A stretch of DNA of 64,000 bases from Alcanivorax sp. (GCA_022449455.1 JAKUPL010000004.1:1-64000); one strand, 5' to 3'; shown: positions 8,430 to 17,665, counted from the stretch's first letter. The notes: a model not told the origin generated them from the sequence alone. Made by a program: numbers and translations.

Positions 8430-9662
8430 ATGGAAAATCTTAACGACGCTCCGGCGGCGGGCGCGGGCCTGTACTGGGGGCTGGCCACGCTGCTGATGGC
8501 TGCCCTGCTGGTCCTGGCCGGCTGCGACGCCCGCGGTGAAGCGGACGCCGCCGCCGCGCCGCCGGCGCCGGAGGTGGACGTGGCCCGGGTTCTGGTGGAA
8601 CCGGTGACCCTCTGGGAAACCTTCACTGGTCGGGTGGAAGCGCCGCAGACGGTGCAGCTGCGCCCCCGCGTCAGCGGCTATATCGATGAAGTGGCGTTCG
8701 AGGAAGGCGAACTGGTGGAGGCCGGCGCGCTGCTGTTCCGCATTGATCCGCGTCCCTATGAGGCCCGGGTGCGCGCCGCCAAGGCATCCGTGAGCCAGGC
8801 TCGCAGCCAGCGTCAGCTCGCCGAAGGCGAAGCCGGCCGGGCCCGCAAGCTGCTGGACGCCCGCGCCATCTCCCGGGAAGAGTACGATCAGCGTCAGGCG
8901 GCGCTGCTCAACGCCCGCGCCCTGGTGGACGAGGCCGAAGCGGCCCTGGCCAGCGCCGAACTCGACCTGCAATACACTCGTATCACGGCGCCGGTGGCCG
9001 GTCGCGCCGGCCGTGCCCTGGTCACCAAGGGCAACCTGGCCAGCGCCGACCAGACCCTGCTGACCACGGTGGTGTCCGTGGACCCGCTGCACGTCTATTT
9101 CGACAGCAACGAGTCCGACGCTCTGGGCGCGCAGAGCCTGCTGCAAGAAAGTCTGCTGCAAGAGGGAAAGAGCGCGCCGCTGCGCATCGGTCTCACCGGC
9201 GAGAGCGGCTTTCCCCACTCCGGCACCCTGGATTTCGTGGACAACCGGCTGAACCCGGACACCGGCACCCTGCGTTACCGGGCGGTACTGCCCAACCCGG
9301 ATGGTATTTTTAAACCGGGCCAGTTCGCCCGCGTGGAAATGCCGGTGGCCCGGCTCGAGCAGGCGGTGCTGATCAACCGCAAGGCGGTGATGGCCGACCA
9401 GGCACGGCGCTTCGTCTATGTGGTCGGCGACGACAATACCGTGGCCCGCCGGGCGGTGGTCACCGGTCGCGAAGTGCACGACCTGATCGTGGTCCGCGAA
9501 GGCGTGAAGTCCGGCGACCGGGTGATCGTCAACGGTACCCAGAAGGTGTTCGCCCCGGGCCAGCCGGTGGCGCCCAACCCCATTGCCATGGTGCGCCCGC
9601 CGGCGCCGGTGAAATCGCCAACCGCTGATCCCCGCTTCAGGCACTTAACCCCAGGCACTTAA
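8430..9662 (+). CDS. RND efflux periplasmic adaptor (membrane fusion lipoprotein, MexE-like)
   Basis: 410 residues. The N-terminal hydrophobic segment ends in the lipobox LVLAGC (Cys32), so the mature protein is a lipoprotein. Then follow the lipoyl half-motif (VQLRPRVSGYIDEVAFEEGE, about 75-95), a coiled-coil hairpin (about 110-180, rich in Ala/Arg/Glu), the second lipoyl half and the beta-barrel. It links the RND pump to the outer-membrane channel. The stop at 9660 lies in a 14-bp tandem repeat that has altered the C-terminus (see findings). ATG 8430 follows CGGAG. Confidence 0.9.
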   Translation: MENLNDAPAAGAGLYWGLATLLMAALLVLAGCDARGEADAAAAPPAPEVDVARVLVEPVTLWETFTGRVEAPQTVQLRPRVSGYIDEVAFEEGELVEAGALLFRIDPRPYEARVRAAKASVSQARSQRQLAEGEAGRARKLLDARAISREEYDQRQAALLNARALVDEAEAALASAELDLQYTRITAPVAGRAGRALVTKGNLASADQTLLTTVVSVDPLHVYFDSNESDALGAQSLLQESLLQEGKSAPLRIGLTGESGFPHSGTLDFVDNRLNPDTGTLRYRAVLPNPDGIFKPGQFARVEMPVARLEQAVLINRKAVMADQARRFVYVVGDDNTVARRAVVTGREVHDLIVVREGVKSGDRVIVNGTQKVFAPGQPVAPNPIAMVRPPAPVKSPTADPRFRHLTPGT

Positions 9663-9666
9663 CCCC
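9639..9666. repeat. 14-bp tandem duplication at the 3' end of the adaptor gene
   Basis: AGGCACTTAACCCC occurs twice head-to-tail (9639-9652 and 9653-9666). The second copy supplies the TAA stop. Removing one copy would extend the frame to a TGA overlapping the ATG of the pump gene (ATGA at 9721-9724). Confidence 0.9.
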
Positions 9667-9720
9667 AGGGAGCGACGCACAGGCGGCGGACATTGGTCCG
9701 CCGTTCAGGAGCCCTTTGTC

Positions 9721-12700
9721 ATGAACTTCTCCCGTTTTTTCGTGGACCGGCCGATTTTCGCCGCGGTGCTGTCCATCATCATTTTCGCGGTGGGGGCGAT
9801 TTCCATACCCAACCTGCCGATCAGTGAGTACCCGGAGGTGGTGCCGCCTTCGGTGCTGGTGCGCACCGTCTACCCGGGCGCCAACCCCAAGGAGATCGCC
9901 GAGACCGTGGCCACGCCGCTGGAGGAAGCGATCAACGGCGTCGAGGACATGATGTACTTCAAGTCCGTGGCCGGTTCCGATGGCGTGCTGCAGATGACCA
10001 TCACCTTCCGCCCCGGCACCAACGCCGAGGACGCCACGGTGCGCGTGCAAAACCGCGTCAGCCAGGCGTTGGCGAGGCTGCCGGAAGCGGTGCGTCGCCA
10101 GGGCGTGACCACCCAGAAGCAGTCGCCCACCTTCTTGATGGTGGTGCATCTGGTGTCCCCGGACGCCCGCTACGACACCCTGTATCTGCGTAACTACGCC
10201 CGTCTGCACGTGCGCGACCAGCTGGCGCGCATCAGCGGTGTCGGCGAAGCGCAGATCTTCGGCGGCGGCGACTACGCCATGCGCGCCTGGCTGGACCCGG
10301 AGCGCATCGCCGCCCGTGGCCTCACCGCCGGGGGCGTGGTGGAGGCCATGCGCGAACAGAACGTGCAGGTGTCCGCCGGCCAGATCGGCGCCGAACCGAT
10401 GCAGGACAGCGACTTCCTGACCCTGATCAACGCCAAGGGGCGTCTGACCAGCGAACAGGAATTCGGTGACATCGTGCTCAGGGCCGGCGACGACGGCGAG
10501 ATTCTGCGCCTGCGCGATGTGGCGCGGTTGGAGCTGGGCGCCGGTGACTACACCCTGCGCGCGCGGCTGGACGGCCAGGACGCGGTGGCCATCGGCATCT
10601 TCCAGGCCCCCGGCGCCAACGCCCTGGACATTCGCGAGCAGGTGGTCGCCACCATGGACGAACTGTCCGAGCGCTTTCCCGAAGGCGTGGAGTACCGCAC
10701 CGTCTACGACACCACCATTTTCGTCAGTGATTCGATCCGCTCGGTGATCCAGACCCTGCTGGAAGCGATACTGCTGGTGGTGCTGGTGGTGACCCTGTTC
10801 CTGCAGACCTGGCGGGCGTCCATCATTCCGTTGCTGGCGGTGCCGGTGTCGGTGGTGGGCACCTTCGCGGTGCTGTACCTGCTGGGCTACTCGATCAATA
10901 CGCTGACCCTGTTCGGGCTGGTGCTGGCCATCGGCATCGTGGTGGACGACGCCATCGTGGTGGTGGAGAACGTGGAGCGGAACATCGAGGAGGGCCTGAC
11001 CCCGGTGGCCGCCGCCCATCAGGCGATGAAGGAAGTGTCCGGCCCGATCGTGGCCATCGGCCTGGTGCTGTGCGCGGTGTTCGTGCCGATGGCGTTTCTG
11101 TCCGGCGTCACCGGTCAGTTCTACCGCCAGTTCGCGGTGACCATCGCCATTTCCACGGTGATTTCCACGATCAACTCGCTGACGTTGTCGCCGGCCCTGG
11201 CGGCCCGCCTGCTGCGGCCCCATGACGCGCCCCGCGACCGGCTCACGCGCGTGATCGACGCCCTGTTCGGCTGGCTGTTCCGTCCGTTCAACCGCTTCTT
11301 CAACAAAAGCTCCGACAAGTACCAGGGCGCGGTGTCGCGCAGCCTGCGCCGTCGCGGCGCGGTATTCGTGATCTACCTGGTGCTGCTGGCCGGCACCGGC
11401 GCGCTGTTCAAACTGGTGCCGCCGGGCTTTATCCCGATCCAGGACAAACAGTACCTGGTGGCCGGGGTGAAGCTGCCCGAGGGCGCGTCCCTGGACCGCA
11501 CCGACGCGCTGCTGCGTCAGGTCACCGACATCGCCATGGACATCGACGGCGTGGAGCACGCCATTTCGTTCCCGGGCCTGAACGCGCTGCAGTTCACCAA
11601 CACCTCCAACACCGGCCTGGTGTTCCTGACCCTGGCGCCGTTCGGCGAGCGGGCGCTCAGCGCCGAGCAGATCAACGCCCAGATCGCCGCCCGGATCGGC
11701 GGGCTCAAGGACGGCATCGCCTTTTCGTTCATGCCGCCACCGATCCAGGGGCTCGGCAACGGCTCCGGCTATCAGTTGTTTATCGAGGACCGGGACGGGC
11801 TGGGCTATGGGCCGCTGCAGGAGGCGGTCACCGCCTTCCAGGGGGCGGTGATGCAGACCCCGGGGATGAGCTACCCGATCACCAGCTACCAGGCCAACGT
11901 GCCGCAGCTGGACGCCGAGGTGGACCGGCTCAAGGCCAAGGCCCAGGGCGTGGCGGTCACCGATCTGTTCATGACCTTGCAGACCTACCTGGGCTCCACC
12001 TACGTGAACGACTTCAACCAGTTCGGGCGCACCTGGCAGGTGATCGCCCAGGCCGACGCCTCCTACCGCGACAGCGTCGAGGACATCGCCCGGCTGCGCA
12101 CCCGCAATAACCAGGGCGAGATGGTGCCGATCGGTTCCATGGTGGAGGTGCGGCAAAGCTTCGGCCCGGACCCGGTACTGCGCTTCAACGGTTACCCGGC
12201 GGCGGATCTGGCCGGTGAGGCGGACCCGCGGGTGCTGTCGTCCGCCCAGGCGATGAGCGCGCTCACCGACATCGGGGAGCGGGTGCTGCCCGCCGGCGTG
12301 GACTTCGAGTGGACCGACCTGAGCTATCAGCAGCACACCCAGGGCAACGCCGCGCTGGTGGTGTTTCCGCTGGCGGTGCTGCTGGTGTTCCTGGTGCTGG
12401 CGGCGCTGTACGAAAGCTGGACCCTGCCGCTGGCGGTGATCCTGATCGTGCCCATGTGTCTGCTGTCGGCGCTGGTGGGCGTGTGGCTGATGGGCGGTGA
12501 CACCAACATCTTCGTGCAGGTGGGCCTGGTGGTGCTGATCGGTCTGGCCTGCAAGAACGCCATTCTGATCGTGGAGTTCGCCCGTGAACTGGAACTGCAG
12601 GGGCGCGCTACCGTGGACGCGGCGCTGGAAGCCTGCCGTCTGCGGCTGCGCCCGATCATCATGACCTCGATCACCTTCACCGCCGCCGTGGTGCCGCTGG

Positions 12701-12906
12701 TGCTGGGCCATGGCGCCGGCGCTGAAGTGCGCCAGGCCCTGGGCGTGGCGGTGTTCGCCGGCATGCTCGGTGTGACGCTGTTCGGGCTGTTCCTGACGCC
12801 GGTGTTCTATGTGGCCCTGCGCAAGCTGGCCGGCCCGCTGAAACACGCCCATCCCTCAACAATGGAAGGCGAAGCCCATGGCGCGCCGGGAGAAACCCAT
12901 GCGTAA
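9721..12906 (+). CDS. RND multidrug efflux transporter (MexF-like, HAE-1 family)
   Basis: 1061 residues, the usual length. It has the classic RND layout: membrane segment 1, large periplasmic loop, segments 2-6 with the proton-relay aspartates in GIVVDDAIVVVENVERN near 405, a second periplasmic loop, and segments 8-12 with the conserved lysine in GLACKNAILIVEFA near 945. It exports drugs or organic compounds by proton antiport from the inner membrane. Similarity along the N-terminus (FFVDRPIFAAVLS, PISEYPEVVPP) is closest to the MexF branch. It is the second gene of adaptor-pump-channel. Confidence 0.93.
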   Translation: MNFSRFFVDRPIFAAVLSIIIFAVGAISIPNLPISEYPEVVPPSVLVRTVYPGANPKEIAETVATPLEEAINGVEDMMYFKSVAGSDGVLQMTITFRPGTNAEDATVRVQNRVSQALARLPEAVRRQGVTTQKQSPTFLMVVHLVSPDARYDTLYLRNYARLHVRDQLARISGVGEAQIFGGGDYAMRAWLDPERIAARGLTAGGVVEAMREQNVQVSAGQIGAEPMQDSDFLTLINAKGRLTSEQEFGDIVLRAGDDGEILRLRDVARLELGAGDYTLRARLDGQDAVAIGIFQAPGANALDIREQVVATMDELSERFPEGVEYRTVYDTTIFVSDSIRSVIQTLLEAILLVVLVVTLFLQTWRASIIPLLAVPVSVVGTFAVLYLLGYSINTLTLFGLVLAIGIVVDDAIVVVENVERNIEEGLTPVAAAHQAMKEVSGPIVAIGLVLCAVFVPMAFLSGVTGQFYRQFAVTIAISTVISTINSLTLSPALAARLLRPHDAPRDRLTRVIDALFGWLFRPFNRFFNKSSDKYQGAVSRSLRRRGAVFVIYLVLLAGTGALFKLVPPGFIPIQDKQYLVAGVKLPEGASLDRTDALLRQVTDIAMDIDGVEHAISFPGLNALQFTNTSNTGLVFLTLAPFGERALSAEQINAQIAARIGGLKDGIAFSFMPPPIQGLGNGSGYQLFIEDRDGLGYGPLQEAVTAFQGAVMQTPGMSYPITSYQANVPQLDAEVDRLKAKAQGVAVTDLFMTLQTYLGSTYVNDFNQFGRTWQVIAQADASYRDSVEDIARLRTRNNQGEMVPIGSMVEVRQSFGPDPVLRFNGYPAADLAGEADPRVLSSAQAMSALTDIGERVLPAGVDFEWTDLSYQQHTQGNAALVVFPLAVLLVFLVLAALYESWTLPLAVILIVPMCLLSALVGVWLMGGDTNIFVQVGLVVLIGLACKNAILIVEFARELELQGRATVDAALEACRLRLRPIIMTSITFTAAVVPLVLGHGAGAEVRQALGVAVFAGMLGVTLFGLFLTPVFYVALRKLAGPLKHAHPSTMEGEAHGAPGETHA

Positions 12907-14335
12907 CCTTTCCCTCCTCGGCGCGGCGCTGCTGATCAGCGCCTGCGCCGTGGGGCCGGACTACCAGGCCCCGGAACCGGGCGCCCCGGACCGCTTCACC
13001 CAGGCCCTCGACGACGCCTCGTTCGAGGCTGAGGAGCGCCGCTTCTGGACCGGTTTCCAGGATCCGCTGCTGGCGCAATTGATTGAGCAGGCACTGGACG
13101 CCAACCAGGATCTGCGCGCGGCGCTGGCCCGGCTGGATCAGGCCGGCGCGCTGCTGCGCGGCGCCCGTGCCGACCAGTATCCGACCCTCAGCGCCAATGG
13201 TTCCGCCGGTGAACAGTATCTGGCGGAAGTGGAACGGATGGACCCGAACCAGGAGCGGGTCACCCGCTACCAGGTCAATGCCGCCGCCCGCTGGGAACTG
13301 GACCTGTTCGGCCGCCTGCGCCGTGGCCGCGAGGCGCGCCAGGCGGACCTGGACGCCGCGGGCGCCGACCTGGCCACCCTGCAGGTGGCGCTGGTGGGCC
13401 GGTTGGCCAGCGACTACTTCGAGTTGCGCGGGCTGCAGCAGCAGTTGGTGGTGGCCCAGCGCAATGTGCGCAACCAGAGGGAGTCCCTGGATATCGTGGC
13501 GGCGCGCCTGGACGCCGGGCGCGGTACCGAGTTCGACCGGGTGCGCGCCCGCGCCCGGCTGGACGCCATCCGCGCCACCCTGCCGGACCTGGAGGCGGGC
13601 ATCCGCGAGCGCATGTACCGCATCGCCGTGCTCACCGGCCAGACTCCGGGCGCCCTGGTGGGGCAACTGACGTTGCCGGGGCCGCTGCCGGAGAGCCTGC
13701 CGGCGATTCCGGTGGGCAGCCCCGGTGACGCCCTGCGCCGGCGCCCCGACATCCGCGCCGCCGAGCGGCGGCTGGCCGCCGCCACCGCGCGCATCGGCGT
13801 GGCCACCGCCGATCTGTTCCCGAGCTTCAGTCTGGACGCGCTGATCGGTTCGGTGGCGGCGGATTCCTCCGATCTGTTCAGCGGTCCGGCGGAGTCCCGC
13901 GCGGTGGCCCTGGGGGTGGACTGGACCTTCCTGGATTTCGGCGGCGTGCGCAGCCGTATCGACGCCGCCGACGCGGCCAGCCGCGCGGCCCTGGCGGACT
14001 ACCGGCAGACCGTGCTGGAGGCGCTCGCCGAAACCGAGACGCAATTGGTGCGTTATCAGCGCGCCGGGGTGCGCAGCGCGCGGCTGGAAGACGCCGCCGA
14101 GGCCGCCGGCCGGGCGGCGGAGCTGGCCCGCGCCCGCTATGAGCAGGGCTACATCGGCTACTTCGAGGTGCTGGCCGCCGAGCAGGAGTTGATCGATACC
14201 CGCGACAATCTGATCGTGAGCCGTACCGCCGAAACCCTGGCCATGGTGGGCATTTACCGGACGCTGGCGGGGGCGCCGTTGCCCGCATCGGAAAATGAGA
14301 AGGAAGCCGTTGAGGCGGTACCGGCGGGAGGGTAA
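12899..14335 (+). CDS. RND efflux outer-membrane channel lipoprotein (OprN/NodT family)
   Basis: 478 residues from ATG 12899, which overlaps the pump stop by eight bases and follows GGGAGA. The signal peptide ends in LLISAC, a lipobox (Cys16), followed by AVGPDYQAPEP typical of NodT-family channels. Two OEP repeats with long coiled coils cover about 60-250 and 270-450, including RRRPDIRAAERRLAAA near 280. It completes the tripartite pump by forming a TolC-like trimer. Confidence 0.92.
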   Translation: MRNLSLLGAALLISACAVGPDYQAPEPGAPDRFTQALDDASFEAEERRFWTGFQDPLLAQLIEQALDANQDLRAALARLDQAGALLRGARADQYPTLSANGSAGEQYLAEVERMDPNQERVTRYQVNAAARWELDLFGRLRRGREARQADLDAAGADLATLQVALVGRLASDYFELRGLQQQLVVAQRNVRNQRESLDIVAARLDAGRGTEFDRVRARARLDAIRATLPDLEAGIRERMYRIAVLTGQTPGALVGQLTLPGPLPESLPAIPVGSPGDALRRRPDIRAAERRLAAATARIGVATADLFPSFSLDALIGSVAADSSDLFSGPAESRAVALGVDWTFLDFGGVRSRIDAADAASRAALADYRQTVLEALAETETQLVRYQRAGVRSARLEDAAEAAGRAAELARARYEQGYIGYFEVLAAEQELIDTRDNLIVSRTAETLAMVGIYRTLAGAPLPASENEKEAVEAVPAGG

Positions 14336-14427
14336 TTTGACCGCGTTTGCTCCACCCAGGACCGCTCAGAGGTAGTTTGCCGGGGCGGGTAAATCGTTAT
14401 GAAGAAGGAGTGTTCGTCAGGGGTGGT

Positions 14428-15276
14428 ATGCGCGGTGTGGTGGTGGGTTTGGGATTGCTGCTGATGGCGGCCACGGCGCGGGCGGACGATGCTTTGATCG
14501 CTTCGGTAAAGCAGGTAGAGAGCGATCTGCAGGCCCGGGTCGGGGTGGCGATAACCGACACCGACAGTGGGCGGCGCTGGGCGTACCAGGCCGATCAGCG
14601 GTTCCCGTTCGCCAGTACCTTCAAGGTGCTGGCCTGCGGCGCCCTGCTGCACAAGGTGGACGCCGGCGAGGAACGCCTGGACCGGCGCGTTCATTACAGC
14701 CGCGACGATCTGGTGGCCTACTCGCCGACCACCGAACGGCACCTGGAAGACGGCATGACCCTGGCCGCCCTGTGCGAAGCGACCATCACCCTGAGTGACA
14801 ACACCGCCGCCAATCTGGTGCTCCATGCCATCGGCGGCCCCGCCGGGCTGACCGCCTTTCTGCGCGGCAGCGGCGACACCGTGACCCGACTGGATCGCTA
14901 TGAACCGGCGTTGAACGAAGCCACCCCCGGCGACCCGCGCGACACCACCACGCCCGAGGCCATGTTGGAAACCCTGCGCACGCTGCTGTTCGGTGACGTC
15001 CTGAGCCGCGCCTCGCGGCGGCAACTGCGGGACTGGATGAAGGCCGACCCGGTGGCCGACGACCTGCTGCGCGCCGGCGTGCCGGACGACTGGACCGTGG
15101 CCGACAAAACCGGCGCCGGCGAGCACGGTTCCCGTGGCATCATCGCCGTGATGTGGCCGCCGGGCCACGGCCCGGTACTGGCGGCCATCTATCTCACCGA
15201 AACCGACGCCACCCTGGCCCGGCGCAACGCGGCCATCGCCGACATCGGCAAGGCGCTGGCCACCGTACTCCCCTGA
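14428..15276 (+). CDS. class A serine beta-lactamase
   Basis: 282 residues with a signal peptide cleaved after TARA (about residue 19). All class A motifs are present: STFK with the nucleophile Ser63 and Lys66, SDN at 123-125, the omega-loop glutamate in RYEPALNEA (Glu159), and KTG at 227-229 followed by AGEHGSRG. It hydrolyses beta-lactams in the periplasm. ATG 14428 is chosen because the signal peptide starts there; an upstream GTG (14410) is possible. It lies 92 bases after the channel gene on the same strand, so read-through from the pump operon is possible. Subclass cannot be set. Confidence 0.9.
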   Translation: MRGVVVGLGLLLMAATARADDALIASVKQVESDLQARVGVAITDTDSGRRWAYQADQRFPFASTFKVLACGALLHKVDAGEERLDRRVHYSRDDLVAYSPTTERHLEDGMTLAALCEATITLSDNTAANLVLHAIGGPAGLTAFLRGSGDTVTRLDRYEPALNEATPGDPRDTTTPEAMLETLRTLLFGDVLSRASRRQLRDWMKADPVADDLLRAGVPDDWTVADKTGAGEHGSRGIIAVMWPPGHGPVLAAIYLTETDATLARRNAAIADIGKALATVLP

Positions 15277-15292
15277 CCGTCGGCGCCCGCCA

Positions 15293-15320
15293 TGGACCCG
15301 GCGGGTGTTGGCCTTATAAT
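15293..15320 (+). promoter_or_regulatory. sigma-70-like promoter of the TetR gene
   Basis: A perfect TATAAT -10 box at 15315-15320 with a weak TGGACC -35 match at 15293-15298 (16-base spacer), 39 bases upstream of the TetR start. Confidence 0.6.
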
Positions 15321-15358
15321 GAGCGGCCGTGATTCTTCGGCGACCACCTCGGGGGCCC

Positions 15359-15931
15359 ATGAACGACAATCGTACCCGGCTGCTGCGCGCGGCCGCGGAT
15401 CTGTTCGCCCGCAAGGGCTTCCACGCCACCGGCATGAGTGACCTGGAGAAGGCCACCGGCCTGGGGCGCAGCTCCCTGTATCATTATTTCTCCAACAAGG
15501 AAGAAATGCTGTTCGAGATCACCACCCGCTATCTGCGCGAGTTGGTGGCGCTGGGGGAGCGGCTGCTGGACGAGGAGATGCCCGCCGAACAACGGTTGCG
15601 CCGCTTTTCCCGGGCGGTGATGCGCAGCGTCGCCGACGATCTGTCGGAGCTGACCGTCTGTTTCCGCGAGATGCACGCGGTCACCGGCGACAACCGGCAG
15701 GCGCTGCTGGACCTGCACCGCCAGTACGAGGTGGTGTGGGCGCGCATTCTGAGCGCGGGCTTCGACAGCGGCGAGTTCGAGCAGACCGATGCGTTGTCGG
15801 TGAAGGCGGTGCTGGGCATGCACCACTACAGCTATCTGTGGCTGCGCCCGGATGGCCATCGCAGCCCGGAGGCGATCGCCGAATCGTTCTGCGATCTGAT
15901 ACTGAACGGCCTGAAAAGCCCCGACGCTTAG
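15359..15931 (+). CDS. TetR-family transcriptional regulator
   Basis: 190 residues. The N-terminal helix-turn-helix is clear: LLRAAADLFARKGFHATGMS, then LGRSSLYHYFSNKEEMLFEI near 40-60. The C-terminal ligand domain is undetermined. ATG 15359 is preferred over a GTG ten codons upstream. It is upstream and in the same direction as the acetoacetate/thiolase operon, and two matching 16-bp palindromic sites lie in between, so it probably represses that operon in response to an acyl-CoA or keto-acid signal. Confidence 0.87.
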   Translation: MNDNRTRLLRAAADLFARKGFHATGMSDLEKATGLGRSSLYHYFSNKEEMLFEITTRYLRELVALGERLLDEEMPAEQRLRRFSRAVMRSVADDLSELTVCFREMHAVTGDNRQALLDLHRQYEVVWARILSAGFDSGEFEQTDALSVKAVLGMHHYSYLWLRPDGHRSPEAIAESFCDLILNGLKSPDA

Positions 15932-15972
15932 ACCCTTTCGCTTTTAGATCTCCTTCCTTTATCGCTTTTTGA

Positions 15973-15988
15973 TGTACCAAACGGTACA
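15973..15988. promoter_or_regulatory. TetR operator candidate, copy 1
   Basis: TGTACCAAACGGTACA is a perfect 6+6 palindrome with a 4-base centre, 42 bases after the TetR gene stop. It matches copy 2 (16187-16202) at 13 of 16 positions. Confidence 0.6.
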
Positions 15989-16186
15989 GGCGACTTCTTC
16001 TTCAGCCCGGTGATTCCGGGCGCTTCAGAGCTTCCATTGGTAAAGACGATGGCGTTCTGTTCTCTCATTGCTTTTCCTTATTTTTATTGAAAATCAGTGG
16101 CTTGCCGCTATTTGGCGGCACCAGGTCACGGTATTGATCAACGGCGGGGCCGGGCTTTACAGCGACCGACCGGTCATTCTAGTGTA

Positions 16187-16202
16187 TGGACCAGTCGGTA
16201 CA
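16187..16202. promoter_or_regulatory. TetR operator candidate, copy 2
   Basis: TGGACCAGTCGGTACA, a degenerate version of copy 1, 80 bases upstream of the transporter start and next to another palindrome, GACCGGTC (16168-16175). The location fits control of the operon promoter. Confidence 0.55.
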
Positions 16203-16281
16203 GTCCTGGTTTTCGAGGACGGCCGACCGCAACGAGAGCGTTCGAATAATAAAACCGACACGACAGGTGGAGGACAACAAC

Positions 16282-17634
16282 ATGCTGCAGGCCGCCGGCG
16301 CGATATGCGCGCGCGTTTCCCGTCAATTCATTCCCAATCCTTTTATCTTCGCCATCCTGCTGTCCGCGGTGGTGTATCTGCTGGGCATCGTCATCACCCA
16401 CCAAAGCCCGGCACAGATGGTCGGCCATTGGTACGACGGCTTCTGGAATCTGCTGCAGTTTTCCATGCAAATGGTGGTGATCCTGCTGTTCGGCTATGTG
16501 CTGGCCAGCTCGCCGCCGGTGCGCCGGGCGGTGCGCCGCGCCGCCGCGTTGCCACGCAGCGCCGGCCAGGCGGTGATGCTGGTCACGGTGCTGGCGGTGG
16601 TGTTCGGCTTTCTGAGCTGGGGCCTGGGCCTGATCGTCGGCGCCATCGCCGCCCGCGAGGTGTGCAGCCAGGCCAAGGCCCGTGGCATCAAGGTGCACTA
16701 TCCGCTGGCCGCCGCCGCCGGCTTCTCCGGGCTGATCATCTTCAACTTCGGGCTGTCCGCGTCGGCGCCGCTGCTGGTCAACACCCAGGATCATTTCCTG
16801 ATCGACCAGATCGGGCTGATTCCGGTGTCCGAGACCATCTTCTCGCCCGCCAATCTGATCACCTTCCTCGCCTATCTGATCATCATTCCGCTGATCTACC
16901 GGGCCATGCACCCGAACCCGGACGACGTGCAGGAAGTGAGTGACGATGAAGCGGAGCCCGAGGCACGGAGCGAGGCGCGCCAGGAAGACGGCGAGACCAC
17001 CCTGGCGGAGAAGCTGGAAAACGCCGCCATTCTTAACTGGATGCTGGTGATCCCCGGCCTCGGCTATCTGGTCTGGCACTTCTACAGCAACGGCTTCGAC
17101 CTGAACCTGAACCTGGTCAATTTCGCCCTGCTGGTGTTCGGCCTGATCGCCTACCGCACGCCGATGGCCTATGTGAACGCCATCGACGACGGCATCCGCG
17201 CCTGCGGCCAGATCGTGCTGCAGTTTCCGCTGTACGCGGGAATCATGGGCATGATGGCCGGCTCCGGGCTGGTCACCGTGTTCGCCAACTGGCTGGTGTC
17301 GATCTCCACGCCGGGCACCTTCCCGCTGCTGGCCATGATCAGCGCCGGGGTGGTCAACCTGATGGTGCCGTCCGCCGGCGGCCAGTGGGCGGTGCAGGGG
17401 CCGCTGCTGATCCAGGCCGGCCAAAGCCTGGGCGTGGACAACGCGGTCACGGTGCTGGCGTTCGGTTACGGCGACCAGCTCACCAACGCCATCCAGCCCA
17501 TGTGGATGCTGCCGCTGCTCGGCGTCACCGCTCTCAAGGCCCGCGACGTGGTCGGCTACACCGCGGTGATGATGCTGTTCGCGTTCGCCATCTTCGGCCT
17601 CGGCATTACCGTGCTGCCGCCGCTGTTCGGCTGA
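16282..17634 (+). CDS. atoE: short-chain fatty acid transporter (AtoE family)
   Basis: 450 residues with about twelve membrane segments and the pattern of SCFA_trans/AtoE proteins, for example IPNPFIFAILLS at the N-terminus, GAIAAREVCSQAKARGIKVHY near 125-145 and NLMVPSAGGQWAVQGPLL near 355-375. It takes up acetoacetate or short fatty acids. ATG 16282 is set by AGGTGGAGGAC; a longer reading upstream runs through operator copy 2 and is rejected. First gene of an operon that continues with acetoacetyl-CoA synthetase and thiolases. Confidence 0.87.
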   Translation: MLQAAGAICARVSRQFIPNPFIFAILLSAVVYLLGIVITHQSPAQMVGHWYDGFWNLLQFSMQMVVILLFGYVLASSPPVRRAVRRAAALPRSAGQAVMLVTVLAVVFGFLSWGLGLIVGAIAAREVCSQAKARGIKVHYPLAAAAGFSGLIIFNFGLSASAPLLVNTQDHFLIDQIGLIPVSETIFSPANLITFLAYLIIIPLIYRAMHPNPDDVQEVSDDEAEPEARSEARQEDGETTLAEKLENAAILNWMLVIPGLGYLVWHFYSNGFDLNLNLVNFALLVFGLIAYRTPMAYVNAIDDGIRACGQIVLQFPLYAGIMGMMAGSGLVTVFANWLVSISTPGTFPLLAMISAGVVNLMVPSAGGQWAVQGPLLIQAGQSLGVDNAVTVLAFGYGDQLTNAIQPMWMLPLLGVTALKARDVVGYTAVMMLFAFAIFGLGITVLPPLFG

Positions 17635-17665
17635 GTTTTCCCTGAGAAAAAACAGGAGTGCATCA

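Larger units (their letters stand above)
15932..16281. other. 350-base regulatory gap before the acetoacetate operon
   Basis: Between the TetR gene and the transporter gene. The left part (15932-15990) contains operator copy 1, the right part (16160-16205) a GACCGGTC palindrome and operator copy 2. The middle (about 15990-16150) is relatively T-rich with a possible leader but no gene I can support. Confidence 0.6.

Noticed and set aside
9637..12852. A 1071-codon open frame on the minus strand
   Set aside because: It is the antisense of the RND pump gene; high GC keeps stops rare. The protein is a low-complexity Gln/His/Gly/Arg mix with no domain.
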